This document shows, piece by piece, positions 47,789 to 61,400 of a stretch of DNA of 64,000 nt (the stretch's first letter is position 1; the number at the start of each line of letters is the position of its first letter). Made by a program: the position numbers and the translations under genes. The notes under the pieces are model-generated. The model had not been told where the DNA came from. It saw only the letters and a program-made list of their open reading frames with translations, and did no database searches. Source of the DNA: Pycnopodia helianthoides (taxonomy: Eukaryota > Echinodermata > Asteroidea > Forcipulatida > Asteriidae); contig CM063262.1 in assembly GCA_032158295.1 (NCBI GenBank), forward strand, positions 10,859,977-10,923,976. The letters run 5' to 3'.

Positions 47789-49433
47789 GATTAAAAACAT
47801 ATTGACACTTCTGCATGACTGAAGAAGTCAGATTTATTTTGAAAGTACACAAAGCATAAGAGCAATGTAGAAGTCTCCGAAACAGCAGTTTGAAAAATCA
47901 GACGTGATTTTTTCTCAAATCAGGGAATGTTTGCTGGCGTGCAGATCCGCCACTTCGTAAAAGCGAAGACGAAATTAAAAGTCGCGCGCAATTGAAAGCT
48001 CCTCAAAACAGTCGTTTATTTTCACTGAATTTGTCAGCAAATGTTCTTTTGCGTCGCGCGATTTAATGAAACAAGATAACGATTCAAATGGGCAATCCAC
48101 TCCAACAGCATTCAAATTCGCAACAGCCACTTGCAGATATCTCACGTTGCGCCTACCCAGCTAAACTAGATGCCGATTTCGCATGGCTAAAAAGAACGCT
48201 TGTTTATTCGCATGTTTCGGGTTGAAATTGAATGATAAGTTAAAACGCCTTAGAACAAATGCAAGAACTGAAATGGGATGCCCTTTTCCCGAAATCGACA
48301 GGAAAAACCTATAGTTTCACAAATGAAATGCCTATTGTTATCATTTAACTTATCTACATGTATATTTTGCAGATATAGTTTTTGTGATTGGTCTGTCTGT
48401 TTGTCTGTCAGTTCGTATGTCAGTCTTGTCTTGTATGGCAACCCCAGGCAAACGCTTATCGGGCCTGCCTCTATTTCCTTAGTTCGTCTTCTGTTCCTAA
48501 TATTTTCTCACCATAGCGTACTCTGATGATGTTGTGAACATCATCATTCTGAATTTGACATGATATTTTTTAAATGGAAATAAACGTTGTTAAAACTGTT
48601 AATAAGTAGAATGATTTATTAATAATAACATATAAGACGCGGCTATCAAACTGTCATACACACGTGTTGGTTTTTCGAAGTTACGATCAAAGACACCGTC
48701 CTATTTAAGATAGATATTCGGGCCAACTCATCACTGTTCAAAATCCGATAACAAAAGTTATTCCCAAAAGTGAAGGACTGTAATTTCAATGTTTCGGATA
48801 TTTCAGGGTCATGAAATACGTCGAATATTTTAGTATAAATTAATAGATATAAACCTATGAAACCTTCATCTACACGTGTAGACCGTTCTACTCGACGAGA
48901 TCGGGACATGGATCAGATCAATCGGATCATGGGGATATATTCATCTCCTGCCAAACAGTATTCTTGTCCAAATAATGTTCAAAACACAGACGACTCGAGC
49001 TTTTCTCAAAAGGTTAGGATTAAAACATCACAAGAACTGATTTTAAGCGGGAACGAAGAAGTTGTTTTGTAGTCGAAATCAGTAAAACTTACTTGAAATG
49101 TATTTAAAAATTACTTTAAATCACTCTCTAACTAATGTGATCATTATAAGTCAAAATAGTTTGTCGTGTAAGACTACAGATCAACACATAACAACCTTTA
49201 AATATTACAGAGACTGGTTAATAATTTAGGCGAATTTATCTAATATTTACTACACATCGAGGTGATTCCGTGTAAACGTTTTACGCAACCTACGGAGTCA
49301 TACAAGTGAAAGTTTAACAACAATGTTGATCATCAGGATTAACACATACAATTTACACATTAATTAATTTCGTATTAAGACTCCATTACAAAGCAAAGCG
49401 ATTGACCCCACGGTCATGAAATATACGTCCAAC
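47789..49433. other. Intergenic, 3' flank of gene B
   Basis: Between MITE 1 copy 3 and the gene B stop codon. It presumably includes the gene B 3' UTR (minus strand). An AATAAA lies on the minus strand near 48612, but it is too far to assign. Confidence 0.4.
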
Positions 49434-49459
49434 CTAGAGCTCAGTAGAAGCCTGCTTGC
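49434..49459 (-). CDS. Gene B last coding exon and stop
   Basis: After the acceptor CTTTTTCTGAAG the frame reads SKQASTEL and stops at TAG (49436-49434). The acceptor is preceded by a long GAA/TTC repeat that forms its pyrimidine tract on the minus strand. The cytoplasmic tail is therefore short, about 40 residues after TM7. No clear AATAAA was found close downstream. Confidence 0.7.
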
Positions 49460-52400
49460 CTTCAGAAAAAGAAGAAGAAGAAGAAGGGGAAGAGAAAAAC
49501 GAGAACTTAATAATAGTATGATTGTTAGGGGTAGGGAAGTTAGGGGCGGTAAAGTGACTTGCTAATTGTTAATCCACAGAGTACTTACTTGCCAGAGTGA
49601 AAGACGTCGAGTCCTGAGGGATACTGATGGACTCGACCTTACAGGTTCTAGCCTTCAAAGAATTCCTCACCTGATAATAAAACATACAGGTTCAAAGTTT
49701 TGAACGAGATCTGCTCGATGAAACAAAACGTTTAAGGGGATGGTGCCGTCATGATCAGAGCAGGCCAATGGCTCTATGAACATCCCTCCAATTACAGCAC
49801 GCACGCGCCTCCCCCTCCGTATCGAAGTAATCTAAGAAGAGCGCACGCGCTCGTGCAAGAACTGGGCGAGTCTTCATACTTTCATGTGAAGCCACAGGCC
49901 TGCTTGAATATGTCATAACGAAAAAGGCCCCCTTTAAGAAGCTAAAGTTTGTAAGAAAAAGTGCCACTTGGTTGGTCTCGTACATGTCAAGAACGAAGTG
50001 GCTACCCCATAGAAAAGGTTGGATGCTTGGATATATATTTTTTCTACGGTTTTCGTTTATTAAGTACTGCTAGTAAACTCAACAAATCTATTGCAATTTG
50101 GAAACCTACCTCCTGGTCGAAAACACACTGTCCAAGGAACACGAAGACTCCCTTTAGAATAAAAAAAAACCCACTTACAATTAATAATAATTATTTCAAA
50201 GACAGTATAAAAGGTTTGAGGTCTCAAAGAAGTCAGTCGGGTTTAATGCTTTCCAATGTGCAGTGTGTCACTGACACCAGAAACTGCGGACACCTACATT
50301 AGACGATGTGACCTGTGACATCACATGTTTACGAAAGAGCCACAGAGCTTGGACTTCTGGCGGGCACATTTGTACACAGCTCAATGGAAGAATACAACAA
50401 ATCTTATGTTTTATGGAGATCGCACTGTCTGATTTTCCTCAACTTTTGATATGAAGAAAGGGGGACATCTCAAAAGCTGTACAGCTGTTGCTTTTGTAAA
50501 TTTTGAATTTATGTGAAAATTATGACACAAAATAATTATAAACTTTCCCATTGAGCCTGTGTGGCATGATTTGCCCGTCAGGAATAGCATTATAATGTAC
50601 GAGGTCACCACTGTGTAAACAAATGTAACATGGTCTATACATGTACTAGTAAAAACTAACGAACACAATAATTGGTATGGTGCCTAATCACTATAGATTT
50701 TTCTCTCCTCCCATGTTATTAAAAACTAGCAATCGAAGGAAACGACTGTGAAATTGTGTAAGATAGTGGTGTTTTTAAAAGCGTTCAACTTAAGATGCCT
50801 TTTTCTTGGATACCACACAAACATTTCCCATCAAATATGACTTTCATTGAAAGTTTGCTACCGAAAGATCCAAATTGTGGCTCTAAAGTATATGTGATAG
50901 CTTGTAGTGGTATTTAATTTACATAGACCCAGTGGATGGAAGGGACTGTACCTGCAAACTGTTCAAAATGACAAACACGTAAGCAAAGGCAACAGTTTCT
51001 TTTCCCGTGTAGAAGAATCCAAGAACCCACGGTAATCCCAAAAGAGGCTCCAAAATGATGGCGAGTCGAAGTCCAGCTCTAAGATAGAGAAATATTTTTG
51101 CAGTTAAATCAGAAAAACAACAGTACTGTGCTTTCTTTACAGCTGGTTACAATGAGATGCGTGGAACATAATTTAACCAAGGCTGGGTGTCGTGGCCGAG
51201 CGGTTAAGAGCACCGAACTCAAGCTCTGGTGTTTCTGTTTTTGCAGAGTGTGGATTCGAATCCCGGTCGTGACACCTGTGTCCCTGAGCAAGACACTTTA
51301 CTATAATTGCTTCTCTCCACCCAGGGGTCAATGGATACCTGTGAGGGCCGAGATGGTTCTTGTGATTGATTTAGCTTAGTGCGCTACATATTTGGCAGCA
51401 CAGGCTGTATACTCCCCAGGGAGCTGAGATGGTTTAAGGAATGAAATGGCCCAGTGATCAGGGTAATAATGTTGGAAGCGCTTTTAGACATGGTGTATAA
51501 AGTGCTAGATAAAAACCGAATATTATTATCATTATTATTAAAAGAATATTACTAGTACCGTTAGGAAAACTATCATGTTATTCGATTGCGCAAAACACTG
51601 TTATGTAGGCCTAAACATGTTGTTTTCTTACCATATTGAAATCACTTACTTTAACTTCTTTGCCTCGCTTTTGTCTTTGTTCGCCTTCAAGGAGAAGAAG
51701 ATGACAATGAGACGTACCAAGATACAAGTATTCACCTGAAAGTAACATAAAAGAAACATGAAAGAAACATAAATAGAGACTAAAGCATCATACAAATATT
51801 TTTGTTCTATGTCAAGATTTAATTTATAGGTTTTCCCTGTCATTTCGGCAAACAACCCAGCATTTTTTTTTACTTTCATGCAATCGTATTAAAGCGGTTC
51901 AACCTCTTCAGTTAAAACAGTCATTCAATTTTACGTTCAGGGGTGCGATTAGCGCTATATTCATTGGCACTGAAAGATCGTAGTCGAATTGGCGGCTACA
52001 GCGCTACGGCTATGACTATTTCTAAGGGTGTTGCTAAGGACATGCTGCACTTCAACACATGATGATGCGGAAATCTAGCCGTAGTCGTAGTCGTAGCTGT
52101 ACATTTGAAAAAAATGTGTGACCCACTGGGTTTTAGAATGATTTAAATAGGCGAATACTATTTTTTTTTTCCAGTAGTGAAATGAGAACAATTTTTTCCA
52201 TTTATTTAATTAAATTCAAATTTAAGTACCATCTGAAAGCGAAGGTTTCTTAACAATCGTAGCAAATATACACATCTTGTTACATGAATCGGACACAAGG
52301 TTTTAGAACGGTGAAAAATGCAATCCAACACCGGATCTGTCTGTTTTTAAACTGACTGGATCGTTATCCTAAAATCAACATATCATGGTTAAAATGGTTC

Positions 52401-55400
52401 TCCCCGTATCTTGAACAACGCATTAGACCCCTTGCATAAGACGTCTGATGAGGCCTATCATTGGCTGGGAGACATGCGCGGCACGTACCCCCATGTACGT
52501 TTCTATTGTTTGAGCACGTTTCCATTGTTTGACATCTGCATAGGCGACCTATACAAGGAGCCTATTCTCATGCAGTTTTGCCTCCTCCCCCCCCCCCCAA
52601 TTAGCGGTTTTAACAGACCCCACCAGTCGTAGTAAGAAACTTAGTCGTAGCAAGAAACTTACTATTGTGGTATCCCTTCGTGGTGATCCCTTTGAGTTGC
52701 TTGTTCTTTGTTTTTACTCGTTATTACCATATCCATTTTATCCTTTCCCACTCCTCACCTGTTCTTTTGATACCATCCCATTGTTCTTTGCCTCTCTTTT
52801 TTGCTATAAATGGATATGTTTTTGGTTTGTCCTTGTTTATGCCTCTGACGAAGGTCCGGTTCGGATCGAAAGCTAAGGCCATCTACCCTACACATTTTAT
52901 AAATTATATATAATAGGAGGGGGAAGGGGGGTCCAATGTTTGTAAATTAATATCAGAGTTTACTCACTAGAATGATTGAAATTACTGGAGCAAGGAATGC
53001 CCAAACAAACCCGTCAGCAAACGATAACCAGCATCTGTATTGAATAAATAAACACAATTCACGTCAGACGGAAAAGAGTCAGGTCTCCTCTGGGACCTGG
53101 ACTCCGGGTCAATGATGACCACGGTGTTTTTAGAGTGTGATGCTACTAAAACAAGACAGAATTGACAGAATTTGCTTTTAGAGTCAAGTATTGATGTACA
53201 ATGTTTTTTAAACATCCGTATCCAGTAAATTACTACCGGTGAGTGATAGTCTATAAAATTGTCCAACTTTACTTGAATTAAACCCTGCATCAAGCTAGGG
53301 GGCAGTAGCGGAAGGCACACTTTTGTTTTCTTTCAATAACATAAGAACCGTTCGATCAAATCCAGTCAAACTCCGTAAAATCCTCTATTAGAACACCCCC
53401 TTTGAGAGAGTGTAGTCATCTACGGGGTTGAGTTCATTAACAGGTCACCATGAAAGACTTAAATGCCATATAAATAATTAAAAGTGCCTTTAATAGCCCC
53501 ATTGTGCAATGCTGTACAGCTCAACACGCACGTACCCCCCCGCCTCCCACTTCCCCGCCCCCACTCCCCTGCTCACCACCAACTCCATGCCCACTCCAAC
53601 AATCATCCCCCACCCCACCTCCACCCCATCCCCCACACACCCCAAACATATTTAATTGCCCTATAATTAAAACTTGTCTTCCAATGAGGCTAAAGTTGCT
53701 AGCTAGATAATAATTGGGAGCCTTGTTTCGCAGGCAAAATATATATTTAAACTGACACTTCATACTGCATGCGTTTACCTGCCATTTCCAGCATAGCCTC
53801 TGAAATTCACAGCAGCCGAGATAGCCACTACACCAAAGGGCAAACCTGCGGTAATGAGGCAAAAAATGAGTGAAATGAGCCACACACCAAAAGCATTATG
53901 TGGTAATGGGGCGCAAAAAGAGACAATTAATCCGTGGGTCTGTTACCGTTTGAGATGCCCTTGTGTTTTTTCTTATTTAAATATTTTAGACTAACTAAAT
54001 AAAATAATGCAATTATATTTGCATTTTTATGATGACCACCGAACACCCATTTTCGACTTAAAGTTCTGGAAGTACAACATATAATGATATGGTCACAGCC
54101 ACAAAATCATGGTTGTAACCTTACCACCAAAAACATCAAATGTTATTCCCTTATTTTTATTTGATTTAACTAATTAATTACCCCATGCCAGACCAAACAG
54201 GTTGATGGTACTATGGGTGTTTTGTGAATGCTTAAATTTTTCTGTAGAAAAGAGTAAAGCTATACAAAGAGAGGTCAATCTTTTTTCTTTACCCCAGCCA
54301 ATAAGAAGCCAAACGGGACGTCGAATCCCCCAGCGGAATGTTGGGGTGATCTTGATGTACAGGAAAGCGCCCTCTAATGCCATCCAAGTGAAAGCAGCCA
54401 GCAAGAAGAAGTGGAGCAAGACGGCAACCAAGGTGCAGCCAACCTGAATGTAAGAAGTAAACCATCTTTGATGAACATCAAAAACGAAGAGACAGCAATT
54501 CGTTGAAAAAGATTGAGATGACGGGCTAAAGTGAAGTCAGTGTTCATTTAATCGTCACACAAAGAACATTCGATCTGTTTACACGAAAATCTTGCTTGAA
54601 GGAATTAATTAACAACCTACCACATTTTTGATGTCGATGAAAAAGAAGATTATATCAGATACCATCAGTGCAAAGGCTAAGTTAGCGTGGGTTACTATTC
54701 GGATGCTCGTCATCAGTCTATTAAAAAAGAAAAGAAAAGGGAAACCATTACTTAAATCAGCAATGAAAACAGGGAAGACGCAGTTTGAAAAGGTTAAACA
54801 TTAATACCTTACAATAAAGCAGTAGCTCATTATGCTTGTCCAAGTGCGCATGATGGCCCGCAAAGGATTCTGGGCGAACTCTGAATCCAAGCAACACCAG
54901 CAATCCTCATGGTGCGCTGATTTTGAGGCAATGCAGTGTACTGTATTGCTTATAAAACCTGGTAAAGGCCGTTTCCAGCCGTAGCCGTAGCTGTAGCCAT
55001 AACCGCCAATACGGCAACGGCCATAGTTACATGTAAATTACATAGCGTCCATCTTGGCAGCTGGATTGGTCAGATATAAATTTTTAAATTATCTTTACTC
55101 GGCTTTCTTAGACGCGTTGTGGTTCATTTTAAAGATGGCGCTTGTGCGGAAGATTTTGCTTATGGGTTTAGGCCTATGGGTACAATTTAGCTCCATGAGT
55201 TGAACGATTGTAAGATATTCCATATTTATAACGAAAGCTCCATCTTGTCTCGACCATGCNNNNNNNNNNNNNNNNNNNNNNNNNNNNNNNNNNNNNNNNN
55301 NNNNNNNNNNNNNNNNNNNNNNNNNNNNNNNNNNNNNNNNNNNNNNNNNNNNNNNNNNNAAAAGTTCAGCTCAAATGCCAAAAATCCAAAGCTGGACCAT

Positions 55401-58400
55401 CCCAAAACCCGCCCTTAGGGGGGGAGCCCAAATTCAAAAAGGGGTCTGGGGTTTGGGTTTAAAAAGGGGGCAAAAAAAACTCGCCAAATCCTTAGCGAAA
55501 AAAATTGGGAAAGTCTTTTGCCAGGGTACATGAAACAAAAAAAAAAATTTTCAGCTGTATCCCCAAAAAAAAAAAAAAGTTTTTTCTTAGTTTAACCAGG
55601 CAGTCCCAAACACTTAAACAACACATTTAAAGTTTCAACAAATTTTTCTAGAAAAAATGCAGAGAAAAACCCTTTTAACCTTTTGAAAAACTCCGTTGGA
55701 AAAAAATGAGCTCTTTTGATTCATGCAGTTTTGACTGAGCATGATACGAACGGGTCGTCGAAAATTTATATAGTCTTCGTTTTTACCGTCCATCACAAAC
55801 CTTTTCCTTTTCTTCGTAGATTCTCTTTGCCCCACAAATTTTCTCTGCCAGGGTCCGACTTTCAAAATCGCTTGAAGGCTTGTTAAAAAATTTAAAGGGT
55901 TTCCCCATCTTTGGGCGTAAATGGTGAGATTATCCGCTGTATGGTAATACAAACATTTTTTTTGTTTAAATTTGATAGTGCACGATCACGTTTGAACAAC
56001 AATACACTTTAGTTATAGTGATAACTTACAGCTACCGTATGACGATTCGATACTGGGGATGTTGACCGAATACACCTGGTTGTCAAACTCCGTATCAATA
56101 TTGGTGTATTCGCCCTCCTTGGCCGTCAGGACAAAGACTGTCACAACTGTCAGAAAAAAAAACATAGTCAAATATTATCAGAATGTTTTTTCTTGAGGTT
56201 CAAAATTAACACAGTCTTTAGTGTGGCCAATATTTCGCAGAGCTGGTAGTAAACCTTTCCTGGGGTAAGATTTAATACCCTGCAGTGAGGACCGTTGTCA
56301 GCACATTCTGACATATTTTTTATATTTCAATTGTCTTAACCGCACCGTACACAATGTTCAGCTCAAATGCCATGATATCCTAAGCTGGACCATGCCAAAC
56401 GTCTTAGAGGGGGAGTCAATCAACAGAGGTCTGTGATTTGGTTAAAAGGGGGCAGGACAAAACTCTGCCAGAATCCTTAGCGAACAAAATTGGTATGTCA
56501 TTTTGTCAATGGTACATGAAACAAAATAAAAATCTCAGCTGTATGCAAACAAAATGATCTTAGATTAACACAGGCAGTACCAACACATGTAAACAACACA
56601 CTTAGATTCAACAAATATTTCGTAGAAAAAATGCAGAGCAAACCCTCTTAACCTATTGAAAAACTCGGTTAGGAAAAATGAGGCTCATTTGATTCATGCA
56701 GTTTTGACGTAGCATGATACAGAATCAGGTCTGTCGAAAATTTATGATAGTCTTCGTTGTTACCGTCCATCACAAACCTTTTTCCTCTTCTTCGTAGATT
56801 CTCGTTGCCCCACAAATGTCTCTGCCACGGTCCGTACTTTCTAATCGCTTGAAGGCTTGTTGGAAAGAATTAAGGTCCCCATCGTTGGCGTGAGTGGTGA
56901 GATTATCCGCTGTATGGTAATACAAACAGTTTTGTTTAAAGGTCAATTATGAAAATCATTTTCGATAACCGTTATCTCAACGTCTCACTATTCACCTCGA
57001 ACATTTCAACTTCGATATAAAAACTGGGTATTTGTCTGTTTTTGGCAATTCACTTAATACTTTATACTTGTTGAAGTCCTAAAATACGTCTTGACTATGT
57101 ACATTAATATTAAATGCGGCCATTAAACAGTGATAAATAGGTTCTTGATATTGTGTAATTTACACAATTTGATATTGTGAAATTTACACAATTTCTGAAT
57201 TATAAGCGAACGGTCTTATGGTTAATTCAATTTGTAAAATATGCCAAAGGCCGGTAAAACTATATCCAAGCATTTGGGTATGAAGATAGAACGGTGTGTT
57301 TTGGAGGGTATTAGACTAGGTCTTTAAACAAAGTCACTTAGGATTCAGGGTAAATCGAAACTCTCAACAAAACAGCGATAAACTCGCATAAAGAAGCTAA
57401 ATCCACTCTAGTATTGATAAAAAGTGTGTCCATAGGTTGGCCATAATTACTCGACAAAAAGTATATAATGATTAATACAACCTTGGACAGTAAAATCAGC
57501 CGAATAGCTCAAGGAAATATTTTCTGCAGTGGTCGATTCGCACAAGATAGTTGAGCCATCGTAACCTCGTTCACGGTAGTCTGATATCACCAACATCGAT
57601 GAACGTACACAAGGCGGCACTTGCCACTCTTTTATGTGCACACCGGCATCAGTTAAGTTAAGTAAAAGTCGCTGCAATCGGCAAGTGGGCTGATTGACTT
57701 GCCACCTGAACCCAACAATATCGGAAACAGTGCTTGCTCTACACAGCAGGCGAAGATCTGATTGGTTAAGTCCTTCAGTGACCTGTGTCAGCGTGAGGCC
57801 CTGCTCAGTGCAGTTCGGTTTTGCTTCAACTGCTCCTGTTGGGAAAAAAACCTCCATATCATTTGTCTTGATTTAACAGTATTTGTATTTGATTATTTAT
57901 TAGCCAGCATCGGTACTTTATTAATATCAATTGCAAGTCTGAAGTTTAGTCAAAGTTGGATTTTCACATAAGTATCACTGTTTTTGCACGATGTGTCAGA
58001 TGCAGTATGTTAGGAACAATTTGCACCCGAATGTGAAGTCAAACTTAAAGAGAAGGTTACATCCTCTGACTACATCCCGGGTCCATAAAGATAACACATC
58101 CCCTGACAAATAAATACAAAAATAAATCACGAAAACAGGTTGAAGTTCTGTTGAACAAATCTGTTTTACTGCTTTACTTATCTTGGGGGTATGAGACGAG
58201 GGAGAAAACAGGTGGAAAGTCTTAAAGAACAAAACCTGTATCTTATAGCAGCAGCAATAGTTGTTATTTTCACCAACATCGATATTGACAGTGTAAGCAA
58301 CATTAGCGGAAGAAGCAATTAGCGAAAGAAACTAGACACCAACGACAATTCAAGCACAATGTAAAACAACACTTAAATCAGTACTAGTTACCTGCCATCA

Positions 58401-61400
58401 CCAGTGCCCGTTTCAGCTCAAACAGCACTTTTATCAGAGAAAAATAATCAAGCTTGGAAATCAAAAGAAGTCAACACTCACCTGAAGGTAGAGTGAAATT
58501 GGCTGAATGATTTCCAGTGTTTCCTGGATCGAGGTTGTACACATGACGACTGAGCCTGCATACCTGTGTTCACGGTAATTCAAAATGGTTAACTTTGACG
58601 AGAAAACGCACGGTGACACCATGTTCCTTACAATGAGCACACCGCTGTCTGTATCGTTGATCACTAAGGCCGTTAGGTTTGTGACGTAAATTCGCCACTC
58701 AATTGACGAACCAATGGCAGAGCACAAAAGTCGCTTATTTGATTGGTCTACCCCTGCGACGACCTCCACAAGGTTGTTGATCTCTATCTTCTGTCTGGCG
58801 TGGCTTTGATCTGTCTTGGTCTCTAAAAATTGAAAGACGAAAAACAATGGTCTCGTAAGGGAAACACGATTTAAATTGTTTACACTTAACATTTAGTTTC
58901 AGCAAAGTGGTATTATTTATAGTACAAATACAGAATTGTAGTTACTTATTATAAGGGCTGTTTGAAATCCAAAATGAATGAAGAAATACCTGAGATTGTA
59001 AAGTTTGTAGAATAGTTTGCAGAGCTCCGAGGATTATTTACTGAACACTCTATAACAGCGCCATGGTAGCCTTCTTCCAGATAGCTAAAAACCGTCAGTG
59101 TCGACGTCTGGACACAAGACGAAAGAGTCCCATGCACGACGCGGGTACCGTTTTTAGTGTCGAGCCCAACACTCTCCCAAATACCGCATATTAACTGGTA
59201 GACTCGCCAAACAATCATAGTGTTGATGAAAGTAGAACTTGTGCACAACAGTTGCAAATTTGAATCATTTACTCCTACGTGCAGTTGTGCAAGTCTAGGA
59301 ATCTCGAAATGCGCATCCTCCGAGGGCAGCAGTGTTGATCGATGATCTGTTGAATAACAACCGTATACAGTTGGTTTGTATTATAGTTTAGAATACTTAA
59401 ATTACATTTCCAAGATAAGAGCCAAGTCAAGTTTGGGCATTTTGGGGGTCAAAATCTGAAATTTTTGACATGCCATCAACAGATCTGTCGCAGTGTAATT
59501 CAAACAGATTGTCAGGTTTTTGAGGGAACAGCAAACGTCAGGTCATGCACAATGCGCTTATTCCGATTTAATAGATCTGAATAAGATCAGACTATTTAAT
59601 AAGGAAAGATTGAATCGTAAATACTTTTACTGTGGAAGGAAATGTTTTTTATCACAGTTGGTCTAGTATCTAGCTTTGAAATCAATCAACTTTATATATC
59701 TATTCAATACTTTTCCAACTAATCGAATTAATTGAGAACAATTGAAAAAGAAACGATTCTACCAAATGTTGGTGGACTAGAATTTTCCCTGCATATATAA
59801 TAATAGAGTTCTGGTTGGGTTTTGGCAAGATATTGAAATGTTACCAGGTATCGTTAAATTAGCAGATTGATTTGCCGATTTTCCAGCTGCATAAGCTGTG
59901 CACACAATAAGAGCCCCTTGGTAACCGCGTTCAGCATAGTCCACGATAGTTAATTCAGACGTCTTTAGACAGGGTGATGCAGCACGATCTTCGACTACCA
60001 AGCCAAGCTCGGTCATATTAAGGAGGGTGTCCCAAACGTCGCACAGCGGAAAGTAGACGCGCCAAGCCAAGAACGGGCCGGAGGACGCACTCGCTGTACA
60101 CGAGAGCTGAAGGTCGTAGTGGCTGATGTTTTCCGTTGGGCGCTCTAGACTGTGAAGTTGGAGAGTCCAGTCTTCACTTGGTCCGTCGGATATAACATCT
60201 GCAAATGAATTAATCCATTTTGAGTGTCAGTTATGGACATTAGATGAAAACTTAACGAACCCCAAATTAATTGATTTTCCTTTTTAATGCGGGCGAAATC
60301 ATGTTGTGCTCATGACTCATTTTGTGCGCTCGTAAACAAATATTTCGTGCACTTAAAATCGTTTTATGGGCTCAAAAATTATTTCAAGCACTTAAAATTA
60401 TTTAAGCACTCAACATAAGTTACTTCATGCACTCAAATAAACTATTTCTCGAGCTTCTTAAATATTGAGCTATACGACTTTAACATTCCATGAACAATTC
60501 GCAGCACGCATTGCGTGTTTAATGTCAAGGTCACGTTTAATTTTTACGAGGAGTACAAGATGACATTTTTTTTTTCTTCAAATAGGAACGAAACTTGTAC
60601 AGCTACTCACCAGATATTGTGAAGTTTACTTCTACACGATCATTGCCTGGTGTGGAAGTTGAACACTCCACTACAGAGCCACTGTACCCTCGCTCACGGT
60701 AGTTCATAATCGTAAGGATAGACAACTCGACACACGGTGACGGACTGCGCTGATCCATATAGACTCCGTCCTTAGTTTCGTTCTTGAGCAAACTCTCCCA
60801 CACACCGCATTTAGATCGGTAGACTCGCCAAGCAATGGTGGGACCGGTGAAGGCATTTGCTGTACACTGGAGCTGTATATCCGATGAATTTGTGGCCTCT
60901 GGAAGATGTTTAAGATCGGCTTTTAATGTCCAGTCTTCTGTTAAAATGCTTCCGAGGTTATCTATAACGTAAAACATGACAAGCGGGAGAGATTGAGAAG
61001 TCTTAGATTAAGAACAAAGTCGCTCATGGGTCCATGATCGCAATTTTTAAAACCCGATTACAAGTTCTTATGGCTGAAGTCCATACTCGATTCTTGACTG
61101 AGAATGTAATCGAGAAATTAGTACTCGTAATCAAAATACCACTTTCCTTTCCGCCTATATATGCACAATTATTGTAATTAAAAAAGCAAAGCTCTTGAAC
61201 CTTTCAAAATTGGTGAATTTGCAGGCCTTGACTAATATTGTTAAGCACGTAAGATCTGAAAACTAAAGAAGGTTGTTTTGTACACAAGATGTCAGTTCGA
61301 GGCGTCAGGGACGACTTGTTTGGCATGTTCGAAAGCAAGTTGGCTGCACTGTATACAAGAGCGCCCCTCAAAACCAACGTAGGTTTGGAGGGGTCCCCAG

